DNA of 64,000 nt from Desulfovibrio sp. Fe33 (GCF_028532725.1 NZ_JAQKGU010000004.1:124001-188000), one strand, 5' to 3'. Shown: positions 42,868 through 51,671, numbered from the stretch's first letter. A program made the numbers and translations. Notes: generated by a model not told the origin, from the sequence alone.

Positions 42868-44703
42868 ATGCAAACTGTCTACACCGATTTTCTTGTTGTC
42901 GGCGCGGGCTTGGCAGGCGAGCGCGCTGCCGTGGAAGCGGCCGAAGCCGGTTTCTCCGTCGTCTGTCTGAGTCTGGTCCCGGCCCGGCGGTCCCATTCCT
43001 CCGCCGCGCAGGGCGGGATGCAGGCCTCCCTGGGCAACTCCGTCATGGGCGAGGGCGACTGTCCCGACGTTCATTTCGCGGATACGGTCAAGGGCTCCGA
43101 CTGGGGCTGCGACCAGGAAGTCGCCCGGTTGTTCGCGGACACCGCTCCCATCGAGATGCGCCGCCTGGCCCATTGGGGCGTGCCGTGGAACCGCGTGGTT
43201 CCGGGTAAATCCATCTATTACAAGGGCGGCAAGCAGTATGAAAAGGTCGAGGCCGAGGAAAAAGAGGGGCTGATTATGGCCCGTTCCTTCGGCGGCACGG
43301 CCAAATGGCGCACCTGCTACACCTCGGACGGCACGGGCCATGCGGTCATGTGCACCATGGACAACCGTTGCGCCGAGAAGGGCGTGGAGGTCCACGACAA
43401 GACCGAAGCCATAGCCCTGCTCCAGGACGGCGAGACCTGCTTCGGCGTGGTCGCCCGCTGCCTGCGCACCGGCGAATTGCGCGTCTACCTGTCCAAGGCG
43501 ACCATGATCGCGGCGGGCGGATTCGGCCGCATCTACCCGAACACCACCAACGCGGTCATCTGCGACGGCGGGGCGCATACCATGTGCGTCGGCACCGGCG
43601 TGGTTCCCATGGGCAACATGGAGGCCGTCCAGTTCCATCCAACGGGCATCGTGCCCACCGACATCCTGGTTACGGAGGGCTGTCGGGGTGATGGCGGCAC
43701 CTTGCTTGATGTGGACGAGAAACGGTTCATGCACATCTATGAACCGGAGAAAGCCGAGCTGGCCTCCCGCGACGTGGTTTCCCGCTGGATGACCCATCAC
43801 ATGCGCGAAGGGCACGGCGTGAAGTCGCCCTACGGCGAGCATCTCTGGCTCGACATCCGCCACCTGGGCGCGGAACATATCACCGGCAAGCTGCGCGAGG
43901 TTTACGAAATCTGTACCTCGTTCCTGGGCGTGGACCCCATTCATCAGCTTATCCCGGTGCGCCCGACCCATCACTATTCGATGGGCGGGGTGCGCACCAA
44001 CAAGGACGGGGCCGCCTACGGTCTCAAGGGGCTGTTCGCCGCAGGCGAGGCCGCCTGTTGGGACATGCACGGCTTCAACCGGCTGGGCGGCAACTCCCTG
44101 GCCGAAACCGTGGTCGCGGGCGGCATTATCGGCCGCAAGGTAGCCGAATATCTCGAAGGATGCGAGACCGAGTTCAAAACCGGGCTCATCAACGACGAGG
44201 TCGGCAGGCAGCAGGCCCGCATCGAAGCGCTGATCTCCGGGGCCAACGGCTCGGAGAACGTCTACAAGGTCCGGGCCGCCATGCAGGAGGCCCTGCACAA
44301 GGGCGCGAACATCTTCCGTACTCAGGAAGGGCTCGAAAAATGCGTGGCCGAATTGCAGGAGGCTCTCATCCGGGCCAAGAAGGTCGGCTTGCGTTCCAAC
44401 GGCAAGGGCGTCAATCCGGAGCTGGCCGCAGCCCTCAAGCTTGAAGGCCAGGTCAAGCTCGCCCTGATGATCGCCTATGGTGCGCTCATGCGCACCGAGT
44501 CGAGAGGGTCGCACAACCGCGAGGATTTCCCCGCGCGCAACGACCGCGACTGGCTGACGCGCACCCTGGCCTACTGGAAGAAGCCGGAGGACACCCTCCC
44601 GACGCTTGAATACGAGCCCGCCACCACCGTTGTGGAAATCCCGCCGGGCGATCGGGGATACGGCCATTCGCAAATCATCAGCGCCGACGACAAGAAGGAA
44701 TAG
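42868..44703 (+). CDS. frdA: Fumarate reductase/succinate dehydrogenase flavoprotein
   Basis: A 611-residue catalytic subunit. The dinucleotide loop is VVGAGLAGERAA and His43 in RSHSSAAQGG is the covalent FAD attachment. HPTGIVPTDILVTEGCRGDGG and RPTHHYSMGGVRTN contribute the dicarboxylate site. Direction (fumarate reduction or succinate oxidation) cannot be told from sequence in this family. It lies between the cytochrome and iron-sulfur genes. Confidence 0.94.
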   Translation: MQTVYTDFLVVGAGLAGERAAVEAAEAGFSVVCLSLVPARRSHSSAAQGGMQASLGNSVMGEGDCPDVHFADTVKGSDWGCDQEVARLFADTAPIEMRRLAHWGVPWNRVVPGKSIYYKGGKQYEKVEAEEKEGLIMARSFGGTAKWRTCYTSDGTGHAVMCTMDNRCAEKGVEVHDKTEAIALLQDGETCFGVVARCLRTGELRVYLSKATMIAAGGFGRIYPNTTNAVICDGGAHTMCVGTGVVPMGNMEAVQFHPTGIVPTDILVTEGCRGDGGTLLDVDEKRFMHIYEPEKAELASRDVVSRWMTHHMREGHGVKSPYGEHLWLDIRHLGAEHITGKLREVYEICTSFLGVDPIHQLIPVRPTHHYSMGGVRTNKDGAAYGLKGLFAAGEAACWDMHGFNRLGGNSLAETVVAGGIIGRKVAEYLEGCETEFKTGLINDEVGRQQARIEALISGANGSENVYKVRAAMQEALHKGANIFRTQEGLEKCVAELQEALIRAKKVGLRSNGKGVNPELAAALKLEGQVKLALMIAYGALMRTESRGSHNREDFPARNDRDWLTRTLAYWKKPEDTLPTLEYEPATTVVEIPPGDRGYGHSQIISADDKKE

Positions 44704-44706
44704 ATC

Positions 44707-45444
44707 ATGTCCAGATTACTGAAACTCAACATATTCCGGTATAATCCCGAGGACGAGCTGTCCATGCCGCACATGCAGGAGTTCGTTCTGGAAGAGACCG
44801 ACTCCATGACCCTGTTCATCGCGCTCAACCGCATCCGCGAGGAGCAGGACCCGTCCCTCCAGTTCGATTTCTGTTGCCGGGCGGGCATCTGCGGTTCCTG
44901 CGGCATGGTCATCAACGGCCGTCCCGGCCTGGCCTGCCACACCAAGACCCGCGACCTTCCGGGCGAGATAACCCTTCTGCCGCTTCCGGTCTTCAAGCTC
45001 GTGGGCGACCTGTCCGTCGATACCGGCACCTGGTTCCGCGAGATGTACACCAAGACCGAATCCTGGATTCACACCAATAAGATATTCGACCCCACGGCGT
45101 TGGAAGAGCGCATGGACAATAAGGACGCCGTGGCCATATACGAGTTGGAGCGGTGCGTGGAGTGCGGATGCTGCATCGCCGCCTGCGGCACGGCCCGGCT
45201 GCGCGAGGACTTCCTGGGAGCGGCCGCGCTCAACCGCGTGGCCCGGTTCCTCATCGATCCGCGCGACGAGCGCACCGACCGCGACTACTACGAGATTATC
45301 GGCAACGATATGGGCATATTCGGCTGCATGGGACTGCTCGCCTGCGAAGACGTCTGTCCCAAACATCTGCCGCTTCAGAACCAGCTCGGGTTCCTGCGGC
45401 GCAAAATGGGCATCACTTCCATAAAGCGCTTGTTTCGTAAATAG
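44707..45444 (+). CDS. frdB: Fumarate reductase/succinate dehydrogenase iron-sulfur subunit
   Basis: A 245-residue subunit. The [2Fe-2S] ligands are Cys57, 62, 65 and 77 (CRAGICGSC, then LAC). The [4Fe-4S] and [3Fe-4S] ligands are in CVECGCCIAAC and CMGLLACEDVCPKHLP. It links FAD in FrdA to heme in FrdC. It starts 3 nt after frdA and is the last gene before a repeat-containing spacer. Confidence 0.94.
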   Translation: MSRLLKLNIFRYNPEDELSMPHMQEFVLEETDSMTLFIALNRIREEQDPSLQFDFCCRAGICGSCGMVINGRPGLACHTKTRDLPGEITLLPLPVFKLVGDLSVDTGTWFREMYTKTESWIHTNKIFDPTALEERMDNKDAVAIYELERCVECGCCIAACGTARLREDFLGAAALNRVARFLIDPRDERTDRDYYEIIGNDMGIFGCMGLLACEDVCPKHLPLQNQLGFLRRKMGITSIKRLFRK

Positions 45445-45667
45445 CGCCTCCGGCCCCCATCCCCTGGGTGCCGCTTTGCGGGAGAGGGGACGGGCGGTCA
45501 GCTCGTTGCGCGCTGCCGTCTCAATGGGTGGATATGCGGTTTGAACCAACGCGCTCGCACGGCTTCGAGCGAAGCGAGCGGCAAAAGTTTTGAAGGGGAG
45601 TCCAGAGGGGAAACTTTTTCAAAAGTTTCCCCTCTGGCCGCCGGAGGCAATCATCGGAGGTTAACCA
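45445..45667. repeat. Spacer with dispersed palindromic repeat
   Basis: A long hairpin (arms 45602-45618 and 45621-45637, ccagaggggaaactttt and its complement) is followed by gccgccggaggcaatcatcgg, which resembles the cgccggaggcgaaatcatccg part of the tandem array. Sequences of this type are common between genes of Desulfovibrio. It may act as terminator or mRNA stabiliser between frdB and the fumarase. Confidence 0.65.
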
Positions 45668-46507
45668 ATGCGAGAAATTGACGGAAAGGACGTGGTGGAG
45701 GCCGTGGCCGCCATGTGCATGAGGGCGAACACGGAGCTGCCGCAGGATGTCCGCAGGCGGCTGGAACAGGCCATGGCCGAGGAGGACTCTCCTTCGGCCA
45801 AAGAGGTCCTGCGCCAGTTGCTGGAAAACGCGGACCTGGCTCACGACACCAAATTGCCGCTGTGCCAGGATTGCGGACTGGCCGTGTTTTACGTGGAAAT
45901 CGGCGACGATTGCCGGGTTGTGGGCGGCAATCTGCGCGAACTGATCAACGAAGGCGTGCGCAAGGGATACGCGGACGGATTCTTGCGGAAATCGGCGTGT
46001 GACCCCCTGACCCGCGCCAATACCGGCGACGGCACGCCTGCCATTATCCATTTCGACATGGTCCCCGGCGACAGGCTGAAGATCGCCTACATGGCCAAGG
46101 GCGGCGGGGCCGAGAACATGTCCCGCGTGACCATGCTCGCCCCGGCCCAAGGATGGGCGGGCATCAAGAAGTTCGTGGTCGAGCGGGTGGCCGAGGCGGG
46201 ACCGAATCCTTGTCCGCCGACAGTTATCGGCATCGGTATCGGCGGGACCTTCGAGCACGCGGCCAAGATCGCCAAGAAGTCGTTGTTGCGCAAGTTGGAC
46301 GACACCCATCCCGATCCCGCGGTCGCGGCCATGGAAAAGGAGTTGGAAGAGGCGCTCAACGCGTTGGGCATCGGGCCCATGGGGCTGGGCGGCAAGACCA
46401 CCGTGCTCGGCGTCAAGATCACCATGGAACCATGCCATCTCGCCAGCCTGCCGCTGGCGGTCAATGTCCAGTGTCACTCCCAGCGACACGAGGAGGTCGA
46501 GCTGTAA
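45668..46507 (+). CDS. Class I fumarate hydratase, alpha subunit
   Basis: A 279-residue subunit of the oxygen-sensitive [4Fe-4S] fumarase (N-terminal part of FumA). NADLAHDTKLPLCQDCGLAVFYVEIG, GGGAENMSRVTML and PTVIGIGIGGTFEHAAKIAKKSLL are conserved, with cluster cysteines in CQDC and near PNPCPPT and PCHLA. It interconverts fumarate and malate. It overlaps the beta gene by 1 bp. Confidence 0.94.
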   Translation: MREIDGKDVVEAVAAMCMRANTELPQDVRRRLEQAMAEEDSPSAKEVLRQLLENADLAHDTKLPLCQDCGLAVFYVEIGDDCRVVGGNLRELINEGVRKGYADGFLRKSACDPLTRANTGDGTPAIIHFDMVPGDRLKIAYMAKGGGAENMSRVTMLAPAQGWAGIKKFVVERVAEAGPNPCPPTVIGIGIGGTFEHAAKIAKKSLLRKLDDTHPDPAVAAMEKELEEALNALGIGPMGLGGKTTVLGVKITMEPCHLASLPLAVNVQCHSQRHEEVEL

Positions 46508-47058
46508 TGGCGGAATACAAGCTGAACACGCCGCTTACGGACGAGGCTATAGAGCAGTTGAGGGCAGGAGACGTCGTATTCTTGTCCGGCACCATTCATT
46601 CCGCGCGAGATGCGGCCCACAAGAAGCTTTTCGAACTGCTGGACGCGGGCAAGGAGCTGCCCTTCGAGTTGCAGGGTTCGGCAATTTACTATGTCGGGCC
46701 CAGTCCGGCCCCTCCGGGCCGTCCCATCGGTTCCGCCGGGCCGACCACTTCCTATCGCATGGACACCTATGCGCCCCGGCTGCACTCCCTGGGCATGAAG
46801 GCGTCCATCGGTAAGGGCAAACGGTCGGACGAGGTTCGGGAAGCCATGAAGGAATACAAGGGCGTTTATTTCGGGGCCACGGGCGGGGCGGGAGCGCTGC
46901 TGTCGAACTCCATCGTGGAATCCAAGGTCATCGCCTTCGACGAATTGGGCCCCGAGGCTATTCGCGCCATGAAGGTCAAGGATTTCCCGCTGCTGGTCAT
47001 CAACGACTGTCACGGGGGCGAATTGTACGTCAAGCCCAAGCTTGACACTGCCGGGTAA
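46507..47058 (+). CDS. Class I fumarate hydratase, beta subunit
   Basis: A 183-residue C-terminal fumarase half. LNTPLTDEAIEQLRAGDVVFLSGTIHSARDAAHK, YYVGPSPAPPGRPIGSAGPTTSYRMD and GATGGAGALLSNSI are signature segments. I chose the ATG at 46507, which shares its A with the alpha stop codon. The two subunits together equal a FumA polypeptide. Confidence 0.94.
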   Translation: MAEYKLNTPLTDEAIEQLRAGDVVFLSGTIHSARDAAHKKLFELLDAGKELPFELQGSAIYYVGPSPAPPGRPIGSAGPTTSYRMDTYAPRLHSLGMKASIGKGKRSDEVREAMKEYKGVYFGATGGAGALLSNSIVESKVIAFDELGPEAIRAMKVKDFPLLVINDCHGGELYVKPKLDTAG

Positions 47059-47072
47059 TTGATTCACGAAAG

Positions 47073-47095
47073 GGCGGGACGCATGGCGTCCCGCC
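47073..47095 (+). terminator. Hairpin after the fumarase genes
   Basis: A 10-bp stem ggcgggacgc/gcgtcccgcc with loop atg lies 14 nt after the stop. No T-run follows, so termination would be weak. Confidence 0.5.
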
Positions 47096-47149
47096 TCGAA
47101 ACGCAATCCGTATCGAGGTGAATAAAGTCCAGGATATCAGAGGTTTGTC

Positions 47150-47320
47150 ATGGAACATTCATTCATTGAAGATGTGGATAGCCGCGAAGAAACCAGCAAG
47201 ACCGACAATATTTATACTCCGTATCCCGGTGCGGATGAGAAGTATGATGACGGTTCCGACTGGCGTCTTTACAATCCCGACAAATATCGCGACCCGAACT
47301 GGTCACCGGATAAGGAATAA
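47150..47320 (+). CDS. Small acidic protein, 56 aa
   Basis: A short gene starting MEHSFIEDVDSREETSKTD and ending NPDKYRDPNWSPDKE. AGAGG lies 6 nt before the ATG, the codon choice resembles the neighbours, and a hairpin follows the stop. It is rich in Asp, Tyr and Pro with no membrane segment or cysteine. Another frame over the same stretch (47118-47324) gives an unnatural, Met/Arg-rich peptide. The function is unknown. Confidence 0.55.
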   Translation: MEHSFIEDVDSREETSKTDNIYTPYPGADEKYDDGSDWRLYNPDKYRDPNWSPDKE

Positions 47321-47325
47321 ATGAC

Positions 47326-47350
47326 AAGGGGCCGCCAGGCCCCTTTCTCC
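47326..47350 (+). terminator. Hairpin after the 56-aa gene
   Basis: An 8-bp stem aaggggcc/ggcccctt with loop gcca is followed by a short T/C run, 5 nt after the stop. Confidence 0.6.
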
Positions 47351-47428
47351 GTTCTGCCGCCTCGCCCTCCGCGCCGGGTTCCCTCGGCACTTTGCTCGGA
47401 TCCGTTTTCTCGAATCTGTCTCGCTTTT

Positions 47429-48181
47429 CTATTCGGCGCACGTCATTTCGAATCGGTTTACGCCTTGCCCCCTTGAGGCCCTGATCTCTTCCAGCGCTTT
47501 ATTGAGTTTGTGGATGAGGCCGTCGTCCGTGTCGCGGCTGAAGGCGAAATACAAGGACTCTTCGTTGAAGACGAAGTAGACCGTGTAGTCCTCCCAGCGC
47601 ATCCCCAGCCCTTCCAGCAGCCGAGGCGCGTCAAGCTCCGTCGAGGCGAAGAGGTCGGCCTCGCCGCTGCCGAGCTGTCGCAGGGCCTGGACGTGGCTCG
47701 GGCTTCGTATGAGCTGCTCTTCCTTCAGTCCGCCTGCCAGCAGGTTCTTTTCCGGTCGGCTCCAGCGGACCGTGGCGATGCGGTACCCGTTCAGGTGCGC
47801 CCGGGAGGGAATGCATAGCCGGTCGCGTTTGCGCCCGATGAGCACGATTCTGGCCGTGGCGACCGGCCCGACCCATTTGTACAGGGATTCGGTTTCCTGC
47901 GTCCGGTTGGCGTTGAGCAGAATGCGCCCCGGTTGCCGGGCCGCGCTTTCGCAGGCGTAAGCCCACGGCATGAGCTTGATTTCTCTGGCGTCGATGGGGG
48001 AGCCGCACTTGTCCATGATGAAGGTCAGGGTGGACACCGTCATGCCTTTGACGGACAGCCCATTGCTTTCGGCGTAGGGAGGATAGGGGGCGGCCATGGC
48101 GATAAAACCCCCGGCGTGCGCGGGGATTGTCGCGGCCGAGTAAAGGCCGATGCACAGAACGAGGGAGAGGATGTATTTCAT
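47429..48181 (-). CDS. Periplasmic solute-binding protein, family 3-like
   Basis: A 250-residue exported protein. MKYILSLVLCIGLYSAATIPAHA is a typical signal peptide split here only for description (cleavage after AHA). The mature part (PYPPYAESNGLSVKGMTVSTLTFIMDKCG, then YKWVGPVATARIVLIGRK and LRQLGSGEADLFAS) follows the polar amino-acid binding fold. No permease genes are adjacent, so it may be an orphan receptor. I chose the ATG at 48181 with AAAGGA 7 nt before; one 6 nt further upstream is also possible. Confidence 0.75.
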   Translation of the reverse strand: MKYILSLVLCIGLYSAATIPAHAGGFIAMAAPYPPYAESNGLSVKGMTVSTLTFIMDKCGSPIDAREIKLMPWAYACESAARQPGRILLNANRTQETESLYKWVGPVATARIVLIGRKRDRLCIPSRAHLNGYRIATVRWSRPEKNLLAGGLKEEQLIRSPSHVQALRQLGSGEADLFASTELDAPRLLEGLGMRWEDYTVYFVFNEESLYFAFSRDTDDGLIHKLNKALEEIRASRGQGVNRFEMTCAE

Positions 48182-48288
48182 GAACATATCCTTTTGTCCG
48201 TGTTTCAATGGCGGTAGCGGAAAAGCAATATTCGTTCCATGCCTCGCGGATGCGTGGGAGCTTCTGTGCAAACTAGCCCTGGACGGGC

Positions 48289-48316
48289 TTGACAGAATAT
48301 CAACAATAGTTATTAT
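48289..48316 (+). promoter_or_regulatory. Promoter of the aminotransferase gene
   Basis: TTGACA (48289-48294) and TATTAT (48311-48316) are 16 nt apart. An imperfect inverted repeat, atcaacaata and tattattgat, overlaps the -10 and may be an operator. The start would lie near 48323, leaving a leader of about 220 nt. Confidence 0.6.
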
Positions 48317-48378
48317 TGATCTGTAGTCGTTTCACTCCCGAGCGGAGCGTGTCCGTTTGGACGGAGCGGCTGAACCGC

Positions 48379-48414
48379 ATGGTACATGCATATTCTCCTC
48401 TTCTTGCCCCCTGA
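48379..48414 (+). CDS. Possible leader peptide
   Basis: An 11-codon frame reading MVHAYSPLLAP with stop TGA at 48412-48414, exactly where the following hairpin begins. It contains two adjacent CTT leucine codons. GGAG lies about 12 nt before the ATG, which is far. It could drive translation-coupled attenuation, but may be chance. Confidence 0.22.
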   Translation: MVHAYSPLLAP

Positions 48415-48439
48415 GGACCGGCTTGATCCCCGGTCCTCA
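48412..48439 (+). promoter_or_regulatory. Leader hairpin, possible attenuator
   Basis: A perfect 10-bp stem tgaggaccgg/ccggtcctca with an 8-nt loop is followed by ctcttttg, an imperfect T-run. A second stem gagcgga (48447-48453) with tccgctc (48469-48475) follows. Both lie in the untranslated leader of the aminotransferase. Confidence 0.45.
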
Positions 48440-48541
48440 CTCTTTTGAGCGGAAGGCTGTGTTTTTTATCCGCTCTTTGGGAAGCATCCTCTTGCAAGGC
48501 AATAGCTTTCGGAGTACCCGTAAGGGCTTGGAGGAAAAAAC

Positions 48542-49720
48542 ATGTCCCAACATTTCGCTCGGAGAATGGGCACCGTTCATCGTTCATTCATCCGGGAAAT
48601 ACTGAAAGTCACGGCTGATCCGGAGATTATTTCCTTTGCGGGCGGTTTGCCCAATCCCGAACTTTTCCCCGTCCCCGCCATGGACGCGGCCGCCCACGAA
48701 GTTTTCAAGAACATCGGGGCAAGCGCTCTGCAATACTCAACCACCGAAGGCGATGCGGGCCTGCGCGCCATCATCGCACAGCGATATCTGCAACGCGGCC
48801 TGAACGTGGACCCGGACACCATTCTGGTGACCTCCGGTTCCCAGCAGATTCTCGACATCAGCGCCAAGGTCTTCCTGGACCGGGGCGACAGGGTCGTTAT
48901 CGAACGGCCCGGCTATCTCGGAGCCATTCAGGCGTTTTCTCTGTTTGAACCCGAGTTCGTGACCGTGTCCCTTGAGGATGACGGGCCGAATCTCGCGGAA
49001 CTCGAAGCGGCTTTCAAGGAAGGAGCCAAGTGTTTTTACGCTGTGCCCAACTTCCAGAATCCGTCGGGCGTGAGCTACTCGCTTGAGAAACGCAAGGGTG
49101 TTGCGGCATTGTGCGACCGGTATGGCGTGCTTTTCGTCGAGGACGACCCGTACGGCGAACTTCGCTTCCTGGGCGAGGATCTGCCGAGCGTTTTCTCATT
49201 CTGCGAACACAAGGGCCTCCTGTGCGGTTCGTTCTCCAAGATCGCCGCGCCGGGCTTCCGCATCGGTTGGGTCGTCGCGCCGGATAAGGAAGTGTACGAC
49301 AAACTGGTCATCGCCAAGCAGGCCGCCGATCTTCACACTTCCACAGTGTCCCAGGCGATCATGCGCCGCTATCTTGAAACCAACGACATCAACTCCCATG
49401 TGGAGCTTATCCGCGAGCGGTACGGCCGCCAGCGCGAATGCATGGTGGAGATGATCGGCAAGTACTTCCCGGAAGGCGTCACCATCACCCGCCCCGAGGG
49501 CGGCATGTTCCTGTGGGTGACCATGCCCGATGGATGTTCCAGCATGAAGCTCCTGGATATGGCCGTGAAAGACAAGGTGGCCTTTGTTCCCGGCAAGCCG
49601 TTCTACGTGGACGGTTCCGGCGACAACACCCTGCGCCTGAACTTCTCCAATTCGGACGAGGTCCGTATCGAGGAAGGCATCAAGCGGCTCGGCAGGGCCA
49701 TCGGTTCGTTCCTGAAGTAA
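48542..49720 (+). CDS. PLP-dependent aminotransferase (class I/II, LysN-like)
   Basis: A 392-residue fold-type I enzyme. FAGGLPNPELFP, ALQYSTTEGDAGLR, VPNFQNPSGVSYS, VEDDPYGELRF and SFSKIAAPGFRIGW are as in 2-aminoadipate or aromatic/branched-chain aminotransferases; the lysine in SFSKI binds PLP. The exact amino donor is uncertain. GGAGG precedes the ATG. It lies 51 nt before the reductase gene. Confidence 0.86.
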   Translation: MSQHFARRMGTVHRSFIREILKVTADPEIISFAGGLPNPELFPVPAMDAAAHEVFKNIGASALQYSTTEGDAGLRAIIAQRYLQRGLNVDPDTILVTSGSQQILDISAKVFLDRGDRVVIERPGYLGAIQAFSLFEPEFVTVSLEDDGPNLAELEAAFKEGAKCFYAVPNFQNPSGVSYSLEKRKGVAALCDRYGVLFVEDDPYGELRFLGEDLPSVFSFCEHKGLLCGSFSKIAAPGFRIGWVVAPDKEVYDKLVIAKQAADLHTSTVSQAIMRRYLETNDINSHVELIRERYGRQRECMVEMIGKYFPEGVTITRPEGGMFLWVTMPDGCSSMKLLDMAVKDKVAFVPGKPFYVDGSGDNTLRLNFSNSDEVRIEEGIKRLGRAIGSFLK

Positions 49721-49771
49721 CGCCCCGGGTTTGAGGGACGCCCGGAGCCCAAGATTCCAAGGATTGGTTTT

Positions 49772-51481
49772 ATGTCTCAGCATATCGTAGTCATCGGCGG
49801 TGTGGCCCTCGGGCCGAAGGCCGCCTGCCGCTTCAAGCGGCTGGAGCCCGAGTCCCGGGTGACCATGATCGACCAGACCGCCATGATCTCCTACGGCGGG
49901 TGCGGCATTCCCTATTACGTGTCCGGCGACGTGTCGGACGCGTCCGAGCTGTGCACGACCAGTTTCCACATGTTGCGCGATCCGAAGTTCTTCAAGGAGG
50001 TCAAGGGAGTGGACGTTCGCGTCCTGACCAAGGCCACGCTCATCGACCGCGAAAAAAAGTGCGTCGAGGTGGAGAACGTCGAGACCGGCGAAAAGGACTG
50101 CATAGGGTATGACAAGCTGGTCATCGCCACCGGTGCCTCCCCGCGCAGGCTGGGCTTGCCCGGCGAGGACCTCAAGGGCGTCAACTACGTGGCCAATCCC
50201 GGCGACGCCACCCGCATCCGCGAGTCCATTTCCAAGGGCGAGGTGAGCAACGCCGTGATTATCGGCGCGGGCTTCATCGGCCTGGAGATGGCCGAGGCGT
50301 TCGCCGATATGTGGGGCGTGGAGACCTCCGTGGTGGAGATCACCGGCCAGATAATGCCTCGCCTCGTGAGTCCGACCCTGGCCACCATGGGCCGGAAGCA
50401 CATGGAAGAGAACGGCGTTTCCTTCTATTTCGGCGAGACCGTCAAGGCTATCGAGGGCGAAGACGGCGTGGTCAAGCGCGTGGTCACGGACAAGCGAGTG
50501 CTTGACGCCGACGCCGTGATTATCTCGGCGGGCGTTGTCCCCAACTCGGATCTGGCCAAGGAGGCCGGATTGGCCGTGCACGAGCGCGGCGGGGTGTACG
50601 TGGATGAATATCTGCGCACCAACGATCCGGACATCTATGCGGGCGGAGACTGCTGTATCGTCAGGAATCTCGTCACCGACGCGGATGCCTTCCTGCCGTT
50701 GGGTTCCATGGCCAACCGCCAGGGCCGCATCATCGGCACCAATCTGGCGGGCGGATCGGCTGAGTTCGATGGCGTGGTCGGCTCCTTTGTGGTCAAGCTG
50801 TTCGAAACCTCCATGGCGGGCACAGGCTTGAGCTTGGAATCCGCCAAGGCCGCCGGTTTCGACGCCATGTCCGTGCTGCTCATCCAGCTGGATCGGGCGC
50901 ATTTCTATCCGACCAAGGAATTGATGACGCTTGAGATGGTAGTGGACAAGCCCACCCGCCGGGTGCTCGGCGTCCAGGGCTTCGGTTCCTCCGGAGACGC
51001 CATGGTGGGCCGCATCAACGCTGTGGCCGCCATCCTCAAATCGTCTCCGACCATCGACGACGTGTCCAACATGGAACTGGCCTATTCCCCGCCGTTTGCC
51101 GCGGCCATGGATATCCTCAACACCCTGGCCAACTTGGCCGACAACGCGCTGCGCGGCATCAACCGCGGCGTTGGTCCGGCCGGATTCAAGGAGTTGTGGG
51201 AGAATCGCGGCGAGGACGCCTGCTTCTTCCTGGATTGCCGGGAGAAGGGGGACGCCGGGCCGTTCATGGAACGCAATCCGGAGTTCTGGCACAATGTCCC
51301 GCAGGGCGAGATTTACGACCGCTTGGACGAGATTCCCAAGGATCGGCCCATCGTGCTGATCTGTAATACCGGGGCACGTTCCTACGAGGCGCAGATCATG
51401 CTCGACGACAAGGGCTACAAGGATGTGACCAATATCCACGGCGGCATGGCGGCCATCAAGAAATATGGCATTGACCTGTAG
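49772..51481 (+). CDS. CoA-disulfide/persulfide reductase with rhodanese domain
   Basis: A 569-residue flavoprotein. The start VVIGGVALGPKAACRFKRL binds FAD, and Cys44 in YGGCGIPYY is the single redox cysteine of CoA-disulfide reductases and NADH oxidases. VIIGAGFIGLEMAEAF binds NAD(P)H. A C-terminal rhodanese domain carries CNTGARSYEAQ with the active cysteine. This fusion is known for NADH-dependent persulfide/polysulfide reductases (Npsr type), which handle sulfane sulfur. The preceding aminotransferase may be co-transcribed. Confidence 0.88.
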   Translation: MSQHIVVIGGVALGPKAACRFKRLEPESRVTMIDQTAMISYGGCGIPYYVSGDVSDASELCTTSFHMLRDPKFFKEVKGVDVRVLTKATLIDREKKCVEVENVETGEKDCIGYDKLVIATGASPRRLGLPGEDLKGVNYVANPGDATRIRESISKGEVSNAVIIGAGFIGLEMAEAFADMWGVETSVVEITGQIMPRLVSPTLATMGRKHMEENGVSFYFGETVKAIEGEDGVVKRVVTDKRVLDADAVIISAGVVPNSDLAKEAGLAVHERGGVYVDEYLRTNDPDIYAGGDCCIVRNLVTDADAFLPLGSMANRQGRIIGTNLAGGSAEFDGVVGSFVVKLFETSMAGTGLSLESAKAAGFDAMSVLLIQLDRAHFYPTKELMTLEMVVDKPTRRVLGVQGFGSSGDAMVGRINAVAAILKSSPTIDDVSNMELAYSPPFAAAMDILNTLANLADNALRGINRGVGPAGFKELWENRGEDACFFLDCREKGDAGPFMERNPEFWHNVPQGEIYDRLDEIPKDRPIVLICNTGARSYEAQIMLDDKGYKDVTNIHGGMAAIKKYGIDL

Positions 51482-51532
51482 GGTTGATTGCCTGCGGGGC
51501 GGCGAAAAAGCTACCCGCCCGGCTCATCGACA

Positions 51533-51574
51533 ATAAAAAAGCGGCGCACCTTAAATGGTGCGCCGCTTTTTTAT
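51533..51574. terminator. Bidirectional terminator
   Basis: A perfect 16-bp stem (51535-51550 with 51557-51572) with loop ttaaat carries A- and T-runs, placed between the reductase and the convergent ABC operon. Confidence 0.93.
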
Positions 51575-51619
51575 TTCGTATCGATCTGTCGTTTGTTTCC
51601 CCTCATGCTTCGAGCAAAG

Positions 51620-51639
51620 CCCCGCCCGGTAGGGCGGGG
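51620..51639 (-). other. GC-rich hairpin after the ABC operon
   Basis: The stem ccccgccc/gggcgggg with loop ggta lies about 30 nt after the last gene of the minus-strand operon. There is no T-run. Confidence 0.4.
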
Positions 51640-51671
51640 GGCGAGGGGCAACTCAGGCTCACGACGTGGGG

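Noticed and set aside
48323-48541. Known riboswitch (SAM, lysine, glycine or cobalamin) in the aminotransferase leader
   Set aside because: No conserved core of these classes was found; only hairpins and a small frame are visible.
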